Part shown: positions 32,901 through 39,967 of the stretch, piece by piece | How positions within the stretch are numbered: the stretch's first letter is position 1 | How the letters are laid out: each line of letters opens with the position of its first letter | NCBI GenBank assembly: GCA_015066065.1 | Contig: SVPB01000010.1 | Span: 1-39,967, forward strand | Direction: 5' to 3' | From: Oscillospiraceae bacterium | Lineage (GTDB): Bacteria; Bacillota; Clostridia; Oscillospirales; Acutalibacteraceae | Length of the DNA stretch: 39,967 nucleotides | The notes under the pieces: generated by a model | Seen by the model: the letters and a program-made list of their open reading frames with translations, nothing else | What the model was told of the DNA's origin: nothing | Database searches by the model: none | Program-made: the position numbers and the translations under genes

Positions 32901-35900
32901 GCACCGCCTTCGGTTCTCGCCTGGTTGGAGGTGAAGGTGGAACCGTCTACCGTCAAGGTCGACTTGCGCTCCACGTAGATGGCGCCACCGGAGCTGGCAG
33001 CCGTCTTGGAAGAGGTGGATGCCGCCTGGTTGGAGGTAAAGGTACAGTCGGTCACGTTGGCGATCGCACCGTTGTCAAAGCTCTTGTTAGTGGCATACAC
33101 CGTCAATGCGCCGCCCATAGTAGCTACGTTGTTCTTAAAAGTACATCCGTCAAAGGTGGTAATGCGAGTGATGTACGTGTTGCTGGAATTAGAGGTGTAC
33201 ACAGCGCCGCCGTAAGTCTTGGCGGTGTTGCCGGTGAAGGTCACCCCTCTGGCGGTCAACTGACCGTAAGAGGAAATGGCGCCGCCACTGCCACCGGCCA
33301 CGTTGCTGTCAAAGGTGGTGTTGCCGTGGATAACCAGGGTGGTCAGCGCCGAGGTGCAAAGGGCGCCGCCGTTACCAACGGACGTGTTGCCCTGGAACAG
33401 CACCGCGGCACCCTCCGGATCGGCAGAGCCGATGTGGATGTGTGAACCCGCCGTGTTGGGCGAATAGAACACACCGCCCTGGCTGGTGGCAATGTTGCCA
33501 ATAAAGCTGCCGCCATACACCTTTACGCTGCGGTAGTTGTAAGCAATACCGCCGCGTACGCCCTGGTTGGCGGTAAAGGTGCCGCCATAGATGTTCACGT
33601 TAGCATAGTTGAAGATAAGACCGCCGTTGGTGCTGGTCCGGGTCTCCTCGCTGGAGGTATCTTCCTCGTTGATGCGGTTATTGCGGTAGTTGCCGCCGTA
33701 CACATTCAGCACACCGCTGTGCACAATGGCCATGGCACCGCCGATCCGGTTAGGACCACTCCATGTATAGAGATAGGTGCGCAGGTTATCGTTCTTGTAC
33801 GCATTCTGCACAGTGACGTTGGTGTGCAGGTTCACATAACTGCTGTTGACGATAAAGAACACGGAACCAACCACCGGGACGGTCATCTGATCACAGTTAC
33901 CATCGATGATCAGCAGATCCTCCTTGGTAGAAACAGGGTTACCCAAGGTCAGCTTGGCATTCTGTCCCAACAGCAGCGCACTCTTGCCGTTGGCATCCTC
34001 ACCCACCACGAACATATCGCCGCCAAAGCCGGGGGCTCGGGTCAGGGTACGAGGCAGGGTGGAAAAGATGGTGGTCTCGCCGGTGATATAGAAGGTGCGA
34101 TCCACCGTAATGTCCGCAATCACACGTATGTAGTGAGTGCCGGTTTTGATGGCCGCTTCCAGCTGCTGCGCGCTGCTCACGTCCACCGCATCCGCCATGT
34201 GGTCATAGGACTCTTCCTGGTAATCCAGCCACTTGGGGATCTCTTCCGTGATCTCATAAACCTTCAGCTTGTTGTAGATGGTGGCGGTCCAGTAATCGCT
34301 GTCCATAGCGCCGGTATGGTCCAGGTCGGTGAACTTGGACTTGTCAATGTTGAGCACCGCACCCGTACTGTTGCCCCAGATGATGGGGCCGCCATCGGTA
34401 GCGGTATTGCCGGAAACGGTTACCCCTACCAGGTCAATGGTGGTGCCGGTGGTGGTATGATACAGGAAACCACCCTTGAGGGCCTTGTTATCGGTAGCGA
34501 TAATGTTGTATATCTTGGCAATCGATTTGCTGGAAGCGTAGATGGCGCCGCCATAAGCGCCCTCGTTTTCGGTGAAGGTGCAGGAGTGCAGAATAAACTC
34601 ACCGGTGTCGGTATAGAGGAACAGACCGCCGCCGTTCTTCTTGGACACGTTCTTGTGGAAGGTGACGTCGTACAGCGCACCGGAGGCTCCGGCCTCACAG
34701 TCCACACCGCCGCCGTTACCGGTAGATGTGTTGCCCGACACGGTACTGCGGTACATGGTCAGAGAAGAGGCCTTCACATAGATGGCACCATTTCCGCCGG
34801 CCACGTTGTCAGACACGGTCATACGGCTGAGGGTAGCCGTCGACTCACCCACAAGCGCCAGTGCGGCACCAGCGCCGGTGGTGGTGTTGCCCACCAGGCG
34901 CGTATAAGCCGCTTCTATGGTGGAAGCCGTAACGTAGATAGCGCCGCCAGAGGCACCGTTGTTGGTGTTAAAGTCGGAATTGAGCAGATACAGCACCGCG
35001 CCCTTGCTGGCGTAAACGGCACCGCCGTTGGAAGAAGACGTGTTGGAGGTGAAGGTGCAGCCGTTAATCTGCAGATCGATATCCTCCTCACGACTGTTAT
35101 GGCCGGTATAGTAGACGGCGCCGCCGTTGCTGCCGGCGGTATTTCCGGTAAAGGTGCTGTCGGTCAAACTAAGCACCGCATTATTAGCCGCCAAAGCACC
35201 GCCGCTACCGGTAGCCGTATTGCCGGTGAAGGTGGCGTTTTCTACCGTAATCCGGTTCTGCGCGTACGCCACGCCGCCGTTGCCGATAACCGAGTTCCGG
35301 TCAAACACAACATTGCTCTCTACCAGATCGTTAGCCGTACCAATGTTGAGTACCGCCGCCGTGCTGGCAGGCATGTATATCACGCCACCCAAACTGCCGG
35401 CAGCGTTCTCGGAGAAGGTGCCGCGGTATATGTTGGTGGTGCGGTAGCAGTAGATGACACCGCCACGGCCGGCATAGTTCTTACTGAACACGCCGCCATA
35501 GATGTTCAGGGTACCGAAGTTATAGATGACACCGCCTTGGCTGCTGGCGGCACCTTCGTCGGTATCAGCAACAACGTCGTTAACAGCGTTGTTGCTGTAG
35601 GTACCGCCGTAGATGTTCATCTTGGCCTTGGCAGCCAGAATGGCCACCGCACCGCCCACACGGGGGGTGTAGGACACACCATAGTTGCCGGTCAGCGTCT
35701 TCTCGTTGCCCACCTTGAGGTGATTGCAGACGGTCAGATTCTCATACAGATCTGCCGTGGAACCGCCCACCACAAAGATGGCGGAGCCGGTCACCGGTAC
35801 CGTCACGTTGTCACGGTTACCGTCGATGATCAGCAGATCCTTGGCCGTTGATTCCGGGTTGCCCAGGGTGAAGGTCACGCTCTGTTCACAGGCCGTTCCA

Positions 35901-38257
35901 TTAGCGTCCTCGCCCACCACGAACAGATCGCCGCCAAAGCCGGGCGCACGGGTCAAGGTGTGCTTGGTTTCCGAATAAAGCGTGGTATTGCGCACGACAT
36001 AGAAGGTACGATCCAGCTGGAAATCCGCGGTGATCTTAAGCAAGCGCTTCCCCTCGGCCAGAGCCGCTTGCAGCGCTTCGGCGCTGTCGATATCCACCGG
36101 GATGCGAGGCACCTCCGGCACCACCTCGGCGCCGTTGTAGCCGATGTAGTTGGGGATCTCCAGCACGACCACTTTCACCTTAAGGCTGTTGACGATGGCT
36201 GTTGCCCAGTAGGCATCGTCCAAGGGGCCGGCAGCGTCCTTATCCAGATACAGTGAACGGTCAATGTTGAGCACCGCACCGGCGCTGTTACCCCAGATAA
36301 TGGGACCGCCTTCGGTGGCCGTATTCCCTTGCAGAATAAGACCGGACAGATTGATGACCGTGTTGGTGGTGGTGTGATACAGGAAGCCACCCTTCACCGC
36401 GCTGTTGCCAGTGGCGGTGGAGTTATACAGATCAATCTTACTGGCCTTGGAAGCGTAGATAGCGCCACCGTAATTAGCGGCGTTATTCTTGTAGGTGTTG
36501 CTGTGCAGATCCACGTGACCACCGTTGGTGTACACGTTGACAGCACCGCCATTAGCGGTAGAGGTGTTACCCTCCAACACGGTGTTGTATACACCGCCAG
36601 AAGAACCTTCGACAAAGCTGATGGCACCGCCGTTGCCCTTACCGGTGTTGTTGCGCAGGATGCTGTCATATACAAACAAGGTGCCGCCGTCGCCCACGTA
36701 GATAAAGCCACCGCCGGCGCCGGAGTTACCGTCTGCCGTCACCTCATTGAGCTTGACGGAAGAGCCGTTGTTAACGGTAATGGCACCGCCATTGCCGCTG
36801 CCGCTGTTACCGTTGATAACACCGCCGTTCATGTCCACGTGACCGTCATTGAGGTAAATAGCACCGCCATAGTTACTGGCCGTGTTATCGGTAAACGTCA
36901 CGTTTTCCATATAAGCGGTGGCGCCGCCGTTCATATAAACAGCACCACCGGTGGCATTGGCGGTATTGTTATTGAACACGGTGTCGGTCACCGTCAATTC
37001 CAACGATTCCTTGTCGTTTTCGGTGATCAGATAAACCGCCGCACCGTAGCTCTTGGCTACGTTGCCGTCAAAGGTGGAGCTAGCGATGATCAGTTCCATC
37101 GCCTTGCCATGGATAGCGCCGCCGGAAGAACCGGTGGTGCTGTTCTCGATAAAATCCGCGTTCTGGATTTCCACCAGATTGTAGGCGTAAATGGCACCGC
37201 CGGCACTGACAGAGGTGTTGCCACGGAAGGTAACGCCGCTTTCGCCGTACTCATTTTCGCCGCCGACGTAGAGATACGCCGCCGTGCTGGCCGGCATATA
37301 CACCACGCCGCCCATGCTGCCGGCTGCATTGTTGTTAAAGGTAGCCTTGTAAATGTTGGTAGTACGATAGCAATAGATGGCACCGCCACGGCCGGCATAG
37401 TTGTGCTCGAATACGCCGCCATAGATGTTCAGGGTACCAAAGTTATAGATGACACCGCCCTGACTGCTGGCGGCGCCCTCATCGGAATCTTCAATGATAT
37501 CGTTAACGGCATTATGGCTGTATGTACCGCCATAGACATTCATCCTGGCGCCGGCCGTGATGATAGCCACCGCACCGCCCACGCGAGGAAGATAAGACAC
37601 ACCGTAGTTGTTGGTCAGGGTCTTTTCATTACCGTCCTTGTAGTGGTTGATGGCCGTCACGTTCTCATACAGATTCACGCAGGAGGCCTTCACCACGAAG
37701 AAAACGGAACCGGTCACCGGCACCGTTACGTTGTCACGGTTACCGTCAATGACCAGCAGGTTCTTAGCGGTGGAGTCCGCATGACCCAGCGTCAAGGTGA
37801 CGCCTTCCTCACAACGAGTGCCGTCGGCAAACTCACCCACCACAAACAGATCGCCGCCAAAAGCAGGGTCTCGGGTCAGGGTGTGTGCCGCCTCGGTGAA
37901 GATCGCCGTGTTGGCTGTCACGTAGAAGGTGCGGTCCAGCGTGAGATCCGCTGTGATACGGATAGCACCCGTCTGGTCGGCTAACGCCTGCTCCAGCGCC
38001 TGAATACTATCCACATCCACCGGATTGGCATAGATATCCTCCGGCTCTCCGTCGCCCGGCTCTTTCTCCTCCCCTCCTTCGGGCTCCTCGCCGTCAAACT
38101 CGTCCCCCATGGGGTCGTCCGGCTCTCCGTCGCCCTCGACGATGCCGTCCGGCACCTCACCTAAGGTGTCGTCGGCCAGCGCGGTCAGCGGCATGGTGGA
38201 ACACACGAGCACCAATACCAGCAGCCACGCCAGGCTACGTTTAAACAAAGCTTTCAT
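26972..38257 (-). CDS. Giant secreted beta-helix protein with central phospholipase-D-like domain and LamG repeats
   Basis: About 3,761 residues. Signal peptide ~1-30 (MKALFKRSLAWLLVLVLVCSTMPLTALA), then an acidic Gly/Glu/Asp-rich linker to ~75. Three large homologous modules (~80-710, 710-1355, 1355-2175) are built from short GGAIY/GGAVY-N repeats of right-handed beta-helix (Pmp-like) proteins. A central domain (~2190-2675) has two PLD-type HxK half-motifs, H2403-T-K2405 with GSTN at 2427-2430 and H2627-N-K2629, but Ser where the motif Asp normally stands. Five LamG/concanavalin-like repeats (~2790-3760) follow, separated by CxxC-containing strips. No LPXTG or membrane anchor, so it is probably released or bound non-covalently. 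AGGAG is placed for the ATG at 38257; the ATG at 38266 directly abuts it. Confidence 0.9.
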   Translation of the reverse strand: MKALFKRSLAWLLVLVLVCSTMPLTALADDTLGEVPDGIVEGDGEPDDPMGDEFDGEEPEGGEEKEPGDGEPEDIYANPVDVDSIQALEQALADQTGAIRITADLTLDRTFYVTANTAIFTEAAHTLTRDPAFGGDLFVVGEFADGTRCEEGVTLTLGHADSTAKNLLVIDGNRDNVTVPVTGSVFFVVKASCVNLYENVTAINHYKDGNEKTLTNNYGVSYLPRVGGAVAIITAGARMNVYGGTYSHNAVNDIIEDSDEGAASSQGGVIYNFGTLNIYGGVFEHNYAGRGGAIYCYRTTNIYKATFNNNAAGSMGGVVYMPASTAAYLYVGGENEYGESGVTFRGNTSVSAGGAIYAYNLVEIQNADFIENSTTGSSGGAIHGKAMELIIASSTFDGNVAKSYGAAVYLITENDKESLELTVTDTVFNNNTANATGGAVYMNGGATAYMENVTFTDNTASNYGGAIYLNDGHVDMNGGVINGNSGSGNGGAITVNNGSSVKLNEVTADGNSGAGGGFIYVGDGGTLFVYDSILRNNTGKGNGGAISFVEGSSGGVYNTVLEGNTSTANGGAVNVYTNGGHVDLHSNTYKNNAANYGGAIYASKASKIDLYNSTATGNSAVKGGFLYHTTTNTVINLSGLILQGNTATEGGPIIWGNSAGAVLNIDRSLYLDKDAAGPLDDAYWATAIVNSLKVKVVVLEIPNYIGYNGAEVVPEVPRIPVDIDSAEALQAALAEGKRLLKITADFQLDRTFYVVRNTTLYSETKHTLTRAPGFGGDLFVVGEDANGTACEQSVTFTLGNPESTAKDLLIIDGNRDNVTVPVTGSAIFVVGGSTADLYENLTVCNHLKVGNEKTLTGNYGVSYTPRVGGAVAILAAKAKMNIYGGTYSNNAVNDVVADTDEGAASSQGGVIYNFGTLNIYGGVFSKNYAGRGGVIYCYRTTNIYRGTFSENAAGSLGGVIYMPASTAAVLNIGTANDLVESNVVFDRNSVIGNGGVAYAQNRITVENATFTGNTATGSGGALAANNAVLSLTDSTFTGNTAGSNGGAVYYTGHNSREEDIDLQINGCTFTSNTSSSNGGAVYASKGAVLYLLNSDFNTNNGASGGAIYVTASTIEAAYTRLVGNTTTGAGAALALVGESTATLSRMTVSDNVAGGNGAIYVKASSLTMYRSTVSGNTSTGNGGGVDCEAGASGALYDVTFHKNVSKKNGGGLFLYTDTGEFILHSCTFTENEGAYGGAIYASSKSIAKIYNIIATDNKALKGGFLYHTTTGTTIDLVGVTVSGNTATDGGPIIWGNSTGAVLNIDKSKFTDLDHTGAMDSDYWTATIYNKLKVYEITEEIPKWLDYQEESYDHMADAVDVSSAQQLEAAIKTGTHYIRVIADITVDRTFYITGETTIFSTLPRTLTRAPGFGGDMFVVGEDANGKSALLLGQNAKLTLGNPVSTKEDLLIIDGNCDQMTVPVVGSVFFIVNSSYVNLHTNVTVQNAYKNDNLRTYLYTWSGPNRIGGAMAIVHSGVLNVYGGNYRNNRINEEDTSSEETRTSTNGGLIFNYANVNIYGGTFTANQGVRGGIAYNYRSVKVYGGSFIGNIATSQGGVFYSPNTAGSHIHIGSADPEGAAVLFQGNTSVGNGGALCTSALTTLVIHGNTTFDSNVAGGSGGAISSYGQLTARGVTFTGNTAKTYGGAVYTSNSSNTYITRITTFDGCTFKNNVATMGGALTVYATNKSFDNGAIANVTDCTFTSNQAASTSSKTAASSGGAIYVERKSTLTVDGSTFTSNQARTEGGAIYAGGASTVTVKDASFKKNAIMSAGKHGGAISIHSVTLDMTGTTLTSNTAQTNGGALYISYASAHDRNSEVTLTDVDFVTNSTKDYGGAIYATRQTVTEDKRILTVKDSEFRSNSALQGGAIQLMAKVDAYIKDTLFTKNTAEENGGAVSLSGSLLEMDGVTFTQNEATLTSGGVYLTNGATAVLNAITATGNQAESNGGFLYNVESALTLYNSTINDNVSGNNGGAIGFAAKASGGVYNTTFAGNRCNASGGAVFVYTDDPEAEPIVLHTCTFTDNVTDSAGGALYVSKSSQLALYKTIATGNSAAKGGFMYETTSGTTVNLIDITVSGNTATSGGSIIWGNSTNATLNVNKALWKDNDSAVRDDAYWSAAIYNALTVNEVADTVPAYTDYVSKAEETVLPTTKTPVPVTDVFNLSQNSSDADIDANYRNYPRLDNSSNFMSKNVTTFPNINGGTVTVDTFVYPNSGIADNCNVGLGLLIFQAMCYKQAHPEEEVYIDVSSYRFSVQTAVNINRNSRYFGYLRQLSGKTNYDKYGFVRIAYLLITAAKMGIHVNAIGHIDAYPTSANTLLMRDYFDSQINDPCDPAYVQDGVIGDYLTFTEMDWTLQNKGGTDMMHTKLCAVSHYLDMNGVAHRNAVWTGSTNLDGVTSKGRNGNGKLQTATIVSDHEAIYRASVNYLRLVKAYKWQEGVYEFQHLINRRSTEQGNLILAGRGDEIPADEQIIYLGTENDPVFEMYFTPMGGDILNWDEIFNPYCKYMRKLYDSEDYIWFTWNAAEYNGAHPLTKQLEAMLIAAFHENRNVNNRIYGTMEFFDDSPFDDLKVGVDIGAKSFNKLDFGTVHNKDVQFSYVENGQRYYVNLLNSMNVHSGSMYYQSNFALVIKETELTEDSVFFALADLTTKNIVEHAYGEEQTYLPESETEDGYTYRQCLHCDKIVKTGIAHRYGEWVIDRAATAEHNGVMHKNCTVCGVLLEAKEFTVPKEIAVRPMGYATGRTFTASRSTAEQLTLSTTPLTVEATVQVPVTMNERGGVILSNYGSGAAAQYSLEIYTYGRVRLYYTVDGAKVDCVFGTDIRSAEPKHMAVTVSGRTATLYVEGVAVESKQLTMDIPALSGDFMIGGDARVGNYCYFKGTLYNVNVFGDVRTAEEIVSDAYAVFENEEALLYSKYYLAEQAPVLQVVPDGVTFRKETLHTVGTLAAAPKTFEAVVQVPTDITGRGGVIFGNYDGSTGQQINLEVFTGGVLRLYVHNGETSRSYTFREDIRSDAPRHIALSVDGTTATLYVDGIFSQSITMAFPLPEITEGFCLGGDNRAANPWYFRGTLYGINVFDHARTAEEISHDMALVTGEEGGLLYAAHYTTDNSLVEALQSSGMSFGADNPYSVGNLTATPHTFEATVQLDASVSDRGGVIVSNYDASWRAQVSLEIYTKGRVRLFYTNTTGGRASVVFDTDIRSDKPVHLAVTVEDATATLYVDGVATETRPLPFALPTITNKYMVGGDHRTGNTLFFKGTVYNVHLFEDVRSADEVAKDAVAVSDNTEGLLFGHAFSAADIETITVPTKPLGMTFTPDNKLTLPTLRQTPLTFEAVVQVDKTQEDRAGVILGNYGYTGARVNLEIYSQGRVRLFYTNEAGAKVDCLFSTDVRSDRATHLAVTVDGTTATLYVNGVAVESRTVAFAPAVNTDRLRLGGDNRGSNAYYFRGTVYSISLFADVRTAEEVLRDAISVDVFDPAMLYSAAFATDSCAAGQHTAGDWVVDVAESETASGIQHQLCAHCGQILVYSQIKAPSNEVGKVIYDGATGFNAYSQGESKPIDAALSAGPVTFEALIQLDTSQKERAGVILGNYDGSTADQINLEVYTNGRIRLYYKVKGVAYTHVFSTDIRSSKPVHVALTVDGLTASLYVNGVFAESQTLTKPLPVITEGFRIGGDNRAADPQYFRGTIYTVDLFGSARTAEEIAVDAIMVPQGQTDHLYAGSFLN
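26975..29890 (-). repeat. Five LamG-like repeats at the C-terminus of the giant gene
   Basis: Each repeat is ~170 residues with TFEAxVQ, RGGVI(L/F)xNY or RAGVILGNY, LE(I/V)(Y/F)xxGRVRL, D(I/V)RS, TVxxxTATLYV(D/N)GV, GGDxR and (Y/F)F(K/R)GT(L/V)YxxxxF..RTAEE, the core of concanavalin/LamG-3-type folds. A 40-residue CxxC strip separates copies 4 and 5, and a similar one precedes copy 1 (RQCLHCDK, KNCTVCG; CAHCGQ). Confidence 0.85.
31725..38030 (-). repeat. Three tandem beta-helix modules within the giant gene
   Basis: Approximate bounds: module A 36120-38030, B 34200-36110, C 31725-34198. A and B share long near-identical blocks, for example LLVIDGNRDNVTVPVTGS against LLIIDGNRDNVTVPVTGS, SQGGVIYNFGTLNIYGGVF in both, and YMPASTAA. 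C is longer and more diverged but keeps FGGDMFVVGEDANG and the closing SGNTATxGGxIIWGNST block that ends all three. This indicates whole-module duplication, with A and B the most recent. Confidence 0.85.
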
Positions 38258-38342
38258 GGTCGCCATCTCCTCTTACGTATTATGGGATCAATACCGGCTA
38301 AAACGCCATTGCCTAGTGATCGTTGCTCTAAGGTATAATTGT

Positions 38343-38371
38343 ATAATAACATAGTCTGTCCCAAAATGCAA
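38343..38371 (-). promoter_or_regulatory. Candidate promoter of the giant gene
   Basis: Minus-strand TTGCAT (38366-38371), 17-base spacer, TATTAT (38343-38348), leaving a leader of about 80 bases with a strong AGGAG site. Alternative -10 hexamers lie a few bases away. Confidence 0.5.
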
Positions 38372-38408
38372 CTACCGAAAAATGTCGAAGAATCCGGTCG
38401 TGTACATC

Positions 38409-38437
38409 TTGACTTTATGCGGCAAGAGTGCTATAAT
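38409..38437 (+). promoter_or_regulatory. Sigma-A promoter of the SCIFF peptide operon
   Basis: TTGACT (38409-38414), 17-base spacer, TATAAT (38432-38437), about 30 bases before the SCIFF start. Confidence 0.85.
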
Positions 38438-38467
38438 CAAGAAAACATTGACGTGGAGGGACCAACT

Positions 38468-38614
38468 ATGAAGCACATAAAGACCATTGAGACTCGCAAC
38501 CTGTGCGACAGCGCCAAGAACGGCGGCTGCGGCGAGTGCCAGACCTCTTGCCAGTCCGCTTGCAAGACCAGCTGCGGCATCGCCAACCAGCAGTGCGAGA
38601 ACGAGAACAAGTAA
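38468..38614 (+). CDS. SCIFF (six-cysteine) ranthipeptide precursor
   Basis: 48 residues. The start MKHIKTIETRNL and core GGCGECQTSCQSACKTSC match the SCIFF family almost exactly, with Cys at 21, 24, 28, 32, 36 and 43. Family members are modified by a radical SAM enzyme that makes sulfur-to-carbon thioether bonds at the cysteines; the mature peptide's role is not settled, though regulation or quorum sensing has been proposed. An additional Cys13 precedes the usual six. GGAGG lies upstream of the ATG. Followed after 63 bases by its maturase, with a hairpin in between. The pair is highly characteristic of Clostridia. Confidence 0.97.
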   Translation: MKHIKTIETRNLCDSAKNGGCGECQTSCQSACKTSCGIANQQCENENK

Positions 38615-38635
38615 TCAACAACCAAAAGCCAAAAC

Positions 38636-38659
38636 ATGCCGCCGCGAGGCGGCATTTTT
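38636..38659 (+). terminator. Terminator-like attenuator between SCIFF and its maturase
   Basis: ATGCCGCC / GGCGGCAT stem with a GCGA loop and TTTT. In this spot it would let the precursor be made in excess over the maturase, as is common for ribosomally made peptides. Confidence 0.75.
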
Positions 38660-38677
38660 GTTGAAGGAGAAACCGCT

Positions 38678-39967
38678 ATGATCCATCAGTATCAACTAAA
38701 TGGCTACAACATCGTGCTGGACGTGTGCTCCGGTGCGGTGCACGTGGTGGACGAGGTCGCCTACGACATCATCGCCCTCTATGAAACAGAAGAACGCACC
38801 GAGGTGCTGGCCGCCATGCAGGCAAAATACCCGGCTCTGGATGCGGCCGATATCGCTGAGTGCTACGACCAGGTCACTGCTCTCAAGGAGTCTGGCAAGC
38901 TGTTTGCTCCGGACACCTTCCGCCGAGCCGCCGGGCATCTTAAGGAAAAGACGGCCGGCGTGGTCAAAGCGCTGTGCCTGCATATCGCCCACACCTGCAA
39001 CCTCAACTGCGCCTACTGCTTTGCCAGCCAGGGAAAATACCACGGCGAACGGGCGGTCATGAGCCTGGAGGTGGGAAAACGGGCGCTGGATTTTCTGGTG
39101 GAAAATTCCGGCACCCGGCGCAATCTGGAGGTGGACTTCTTTGGCGGCGAACCGCTGATGAACTTTGAGGTGGTCAAGGAGCTGGTCGCTTACGCCCGCC
39201 GCATCGAAAAGGAGCATAACAAGAACTTCCGCTTCACCCTTACCACCAACGGTCTGCTTATCGACGATGACGTCATTGACTTTGCTAACCGGGAATGTGC
39301 CAACGTGGTGCTGAGTCTGGATGGCCGTAAGGAGATCCACGACAAGTACCGGGTGGATTACGCCGGCAACGGCAGCTTTGATCGCATCGTCCCCAAGTTC
39401 CAGAAGCTGGTGGAGGCCCGCGGCGGCAAAAATTATTATATGCGTGGTACCTTCACCCACGAAAATCCCGATTTTCTTAAGGATATCCAGCAGATGCTGG
39501 ATCTGGGGTTTACCGAGCTGAGTATGGAGCCGGTAGTCTGTGCCCCTGGCGACCCGGCCGCCCTCACCGAGGAGGATCTGCCTCTTGTGCTGGAGCAGTA
39601 CGAAAAGCTGGCCGAGCTGATGCTGCAACGGGATCGGGAAGGGCGTCCTTTCACCTTCTACCACTACATGATCGATCTGACCGGCGGCCCTTGCATCTAT
39701 AAGCGCATCTCCGGGTGCGGCAGCGGTACCGAATACATGGCGGTGACCCCCTGGGGTGACCTGTATCCCTGCCATCAGTTTGTAGGAGAAGAAGCCTTTA
39801 AGCTGGGCGATATCTGGCAAGGCGTCACCAACACCACCGTCCGGGATGAATTTGCCTCCTGCAACGTGTACGCCCGGCCGGAATGCGCCGATTGCTGGGC
39901 GCGGCTGTACTGCTCCGGCGGCTGTGCCGCCAACGCCTATCACGCCACCGGCTCCATTAAAGGCGTG
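38678..39967 (+). CDS. SCIFF radical SAM maturase (thioether-forming), 3' truncated by window
   Basis: 430 codons are visible, open to the window edge with no stop. An N-terminal recognition/wing region (~1-95) precedes the radical SAM CxxxCxxC (Cys107, 111, 114, in HTCNLNCAYCF) and a GGEP motif. A C-terminal SPASM-type cysteine region follows (CGSGTEY, YPCHQF, CADCWARLYCSGGC), which binds auxiliary clusters. This is the CteB-like enzyme that links cysteine thiols to alpha carbons in SCIFF. AAGGAG is placed eight bases before the ATG at 38678. Only the last few tens of residues should be missing. Confidence 0.96.
   Translation, partial: MIHQYQLNGYNIVLDVCSGAVHVVDEVAYDIIALYETEERTEVLAAMQAKYPALDAADIAECYDQVTALKESGKLFAPDTFRRAAGHLKEKTAGVVKALCLHIAHTCNLNCAYCFASQGKYHGERAVMSLEVGKRALDFLVENSGTRRNLEVDFFGGEPLMNFEVVKELVAYARRIEKEHNKNFRFTLTTNGLLIDDDVIDFANRECANVVLSLDGRKEIHDKYRVDYAGNGSFDRIVPKFQKLVEARGGKNYYMRGTFTHENPDFLKDIQQMLDLGFTELSMEPVVCAPGDPAALTEEDLPLVLEQYEKLAELMLQRDREGRPFTFYHYMIDLTGGPCIYKRISGCGSGTEYMAVTPWGDLYPCHQFVGEEAFKLGDIWQGVTNTTVRDEFASCNVYARPECADCWARLYCSGGCAANAYHATGSIKGV

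Noticed and set aside
26999-37984. Very long open frames on the plus strand opposite the giant gene (up to ~1,180 codons)
   Set aside because: They mirror the repeat-rich, G+C-biased giant gene in a fixed antisense frame. They have no ribosome binding sites, no recognisable domains and a His/Val/Gly-rich composition typical of antisense shadows. The signal peptide, promoter and domain order all support the minus strand.
38468-38614. Upstream extension of the SCIFF frame to 38339
   Set aside because: The extension crosses the consensus promoter, and the MKHIKT start with GGAGG matches the family start exactly.

Overview
The window looks like chromosome from an anaerobic, low-redox-niche Firmicute of class Clostridia, probably an uncultured Oscillospirales/Ruminococcaceae-type gut bacterium. 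Reasons: a SCIFF (six-cysteine) peptide with its radical SAM maturase, which is a Clostridia hallmark; the YceD-L32-DUF512-Der-PlsY gene order; strong AGGAGG ribosome binding sites; near-consensus sigma-A promoters with 17-base spacers; and fairly G+C-rich housekeeping genes. The assignment rests on gene content, not on a database match.

Layout. 1-2.8 kb: end of an MFS transporter, then an SGNH hydrolase and a NagD-like HAD phosphatase transcribed divergently, then a membrane-anchored C39-like cysteine peptidase. 2.8-3.4 kb: two tRNA genes (CAT anticodon and Trp) and an unusual repeat derived from the tRNA-Trp 3' half. 3.5-8.5 kb (minus strand): YceD, ribosomal protein L32, DUF512 radical SAM/PDZ protein, GTPase Der, acyltransferase PlsY and a pyridoxamine-kinase-like protein, probably one operon from a consensus promoter at 8546-8574. 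8.6-11.4 kb (minus): an F420-0 ligase-like protein, a small P-loop protein and glucose-6-phosphate isomerase. 11.6-14.3 kb: D,D-carboxypeptidase and divergent MurC (peptidoglycan). 14.4 kb: tRNA-Leu(GAG).

14.5-23.9 kb is a more A+T-rich accessory island lying directly behind tRNA-Leu. It holds an apparent defence operon: a small Xre regulator, HsdM, an HsdS whose two target-recognition halves are near copies, a Ser/Thr protein kinase fused to what looks like an AbiJ N-terminal domain, and HsdR, followed by a broken GIY-YIG gene, a cluster of nested palindromes and an Xre-transmembrane-zinc-ribbon protein. The kinase sits between hsdS and hsdR and is translationally coupled to hsdS. This is the best candidate for an undescribed system here: restriction-modification combined with a kinase-based abortive-infection arm.

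23.9-26.9 kb: an AraC-type regulator divergent from a Gfo/Idh/MocA oxidoreductase and a companion protein, probably a small regulated sugar or cyclitol operon. 27.0-38.3 kb: one giant secreted protein of about 3,760 residues with three beta-helix (Pmp-like) modules, a central phospholipase-D-like domain and five LamG-like domains at the C-terminus. 38.4 kb to the end: the SCIFF precursor peptide and the start of its thioether-forming radical SAM maturase, cut by the window edge.
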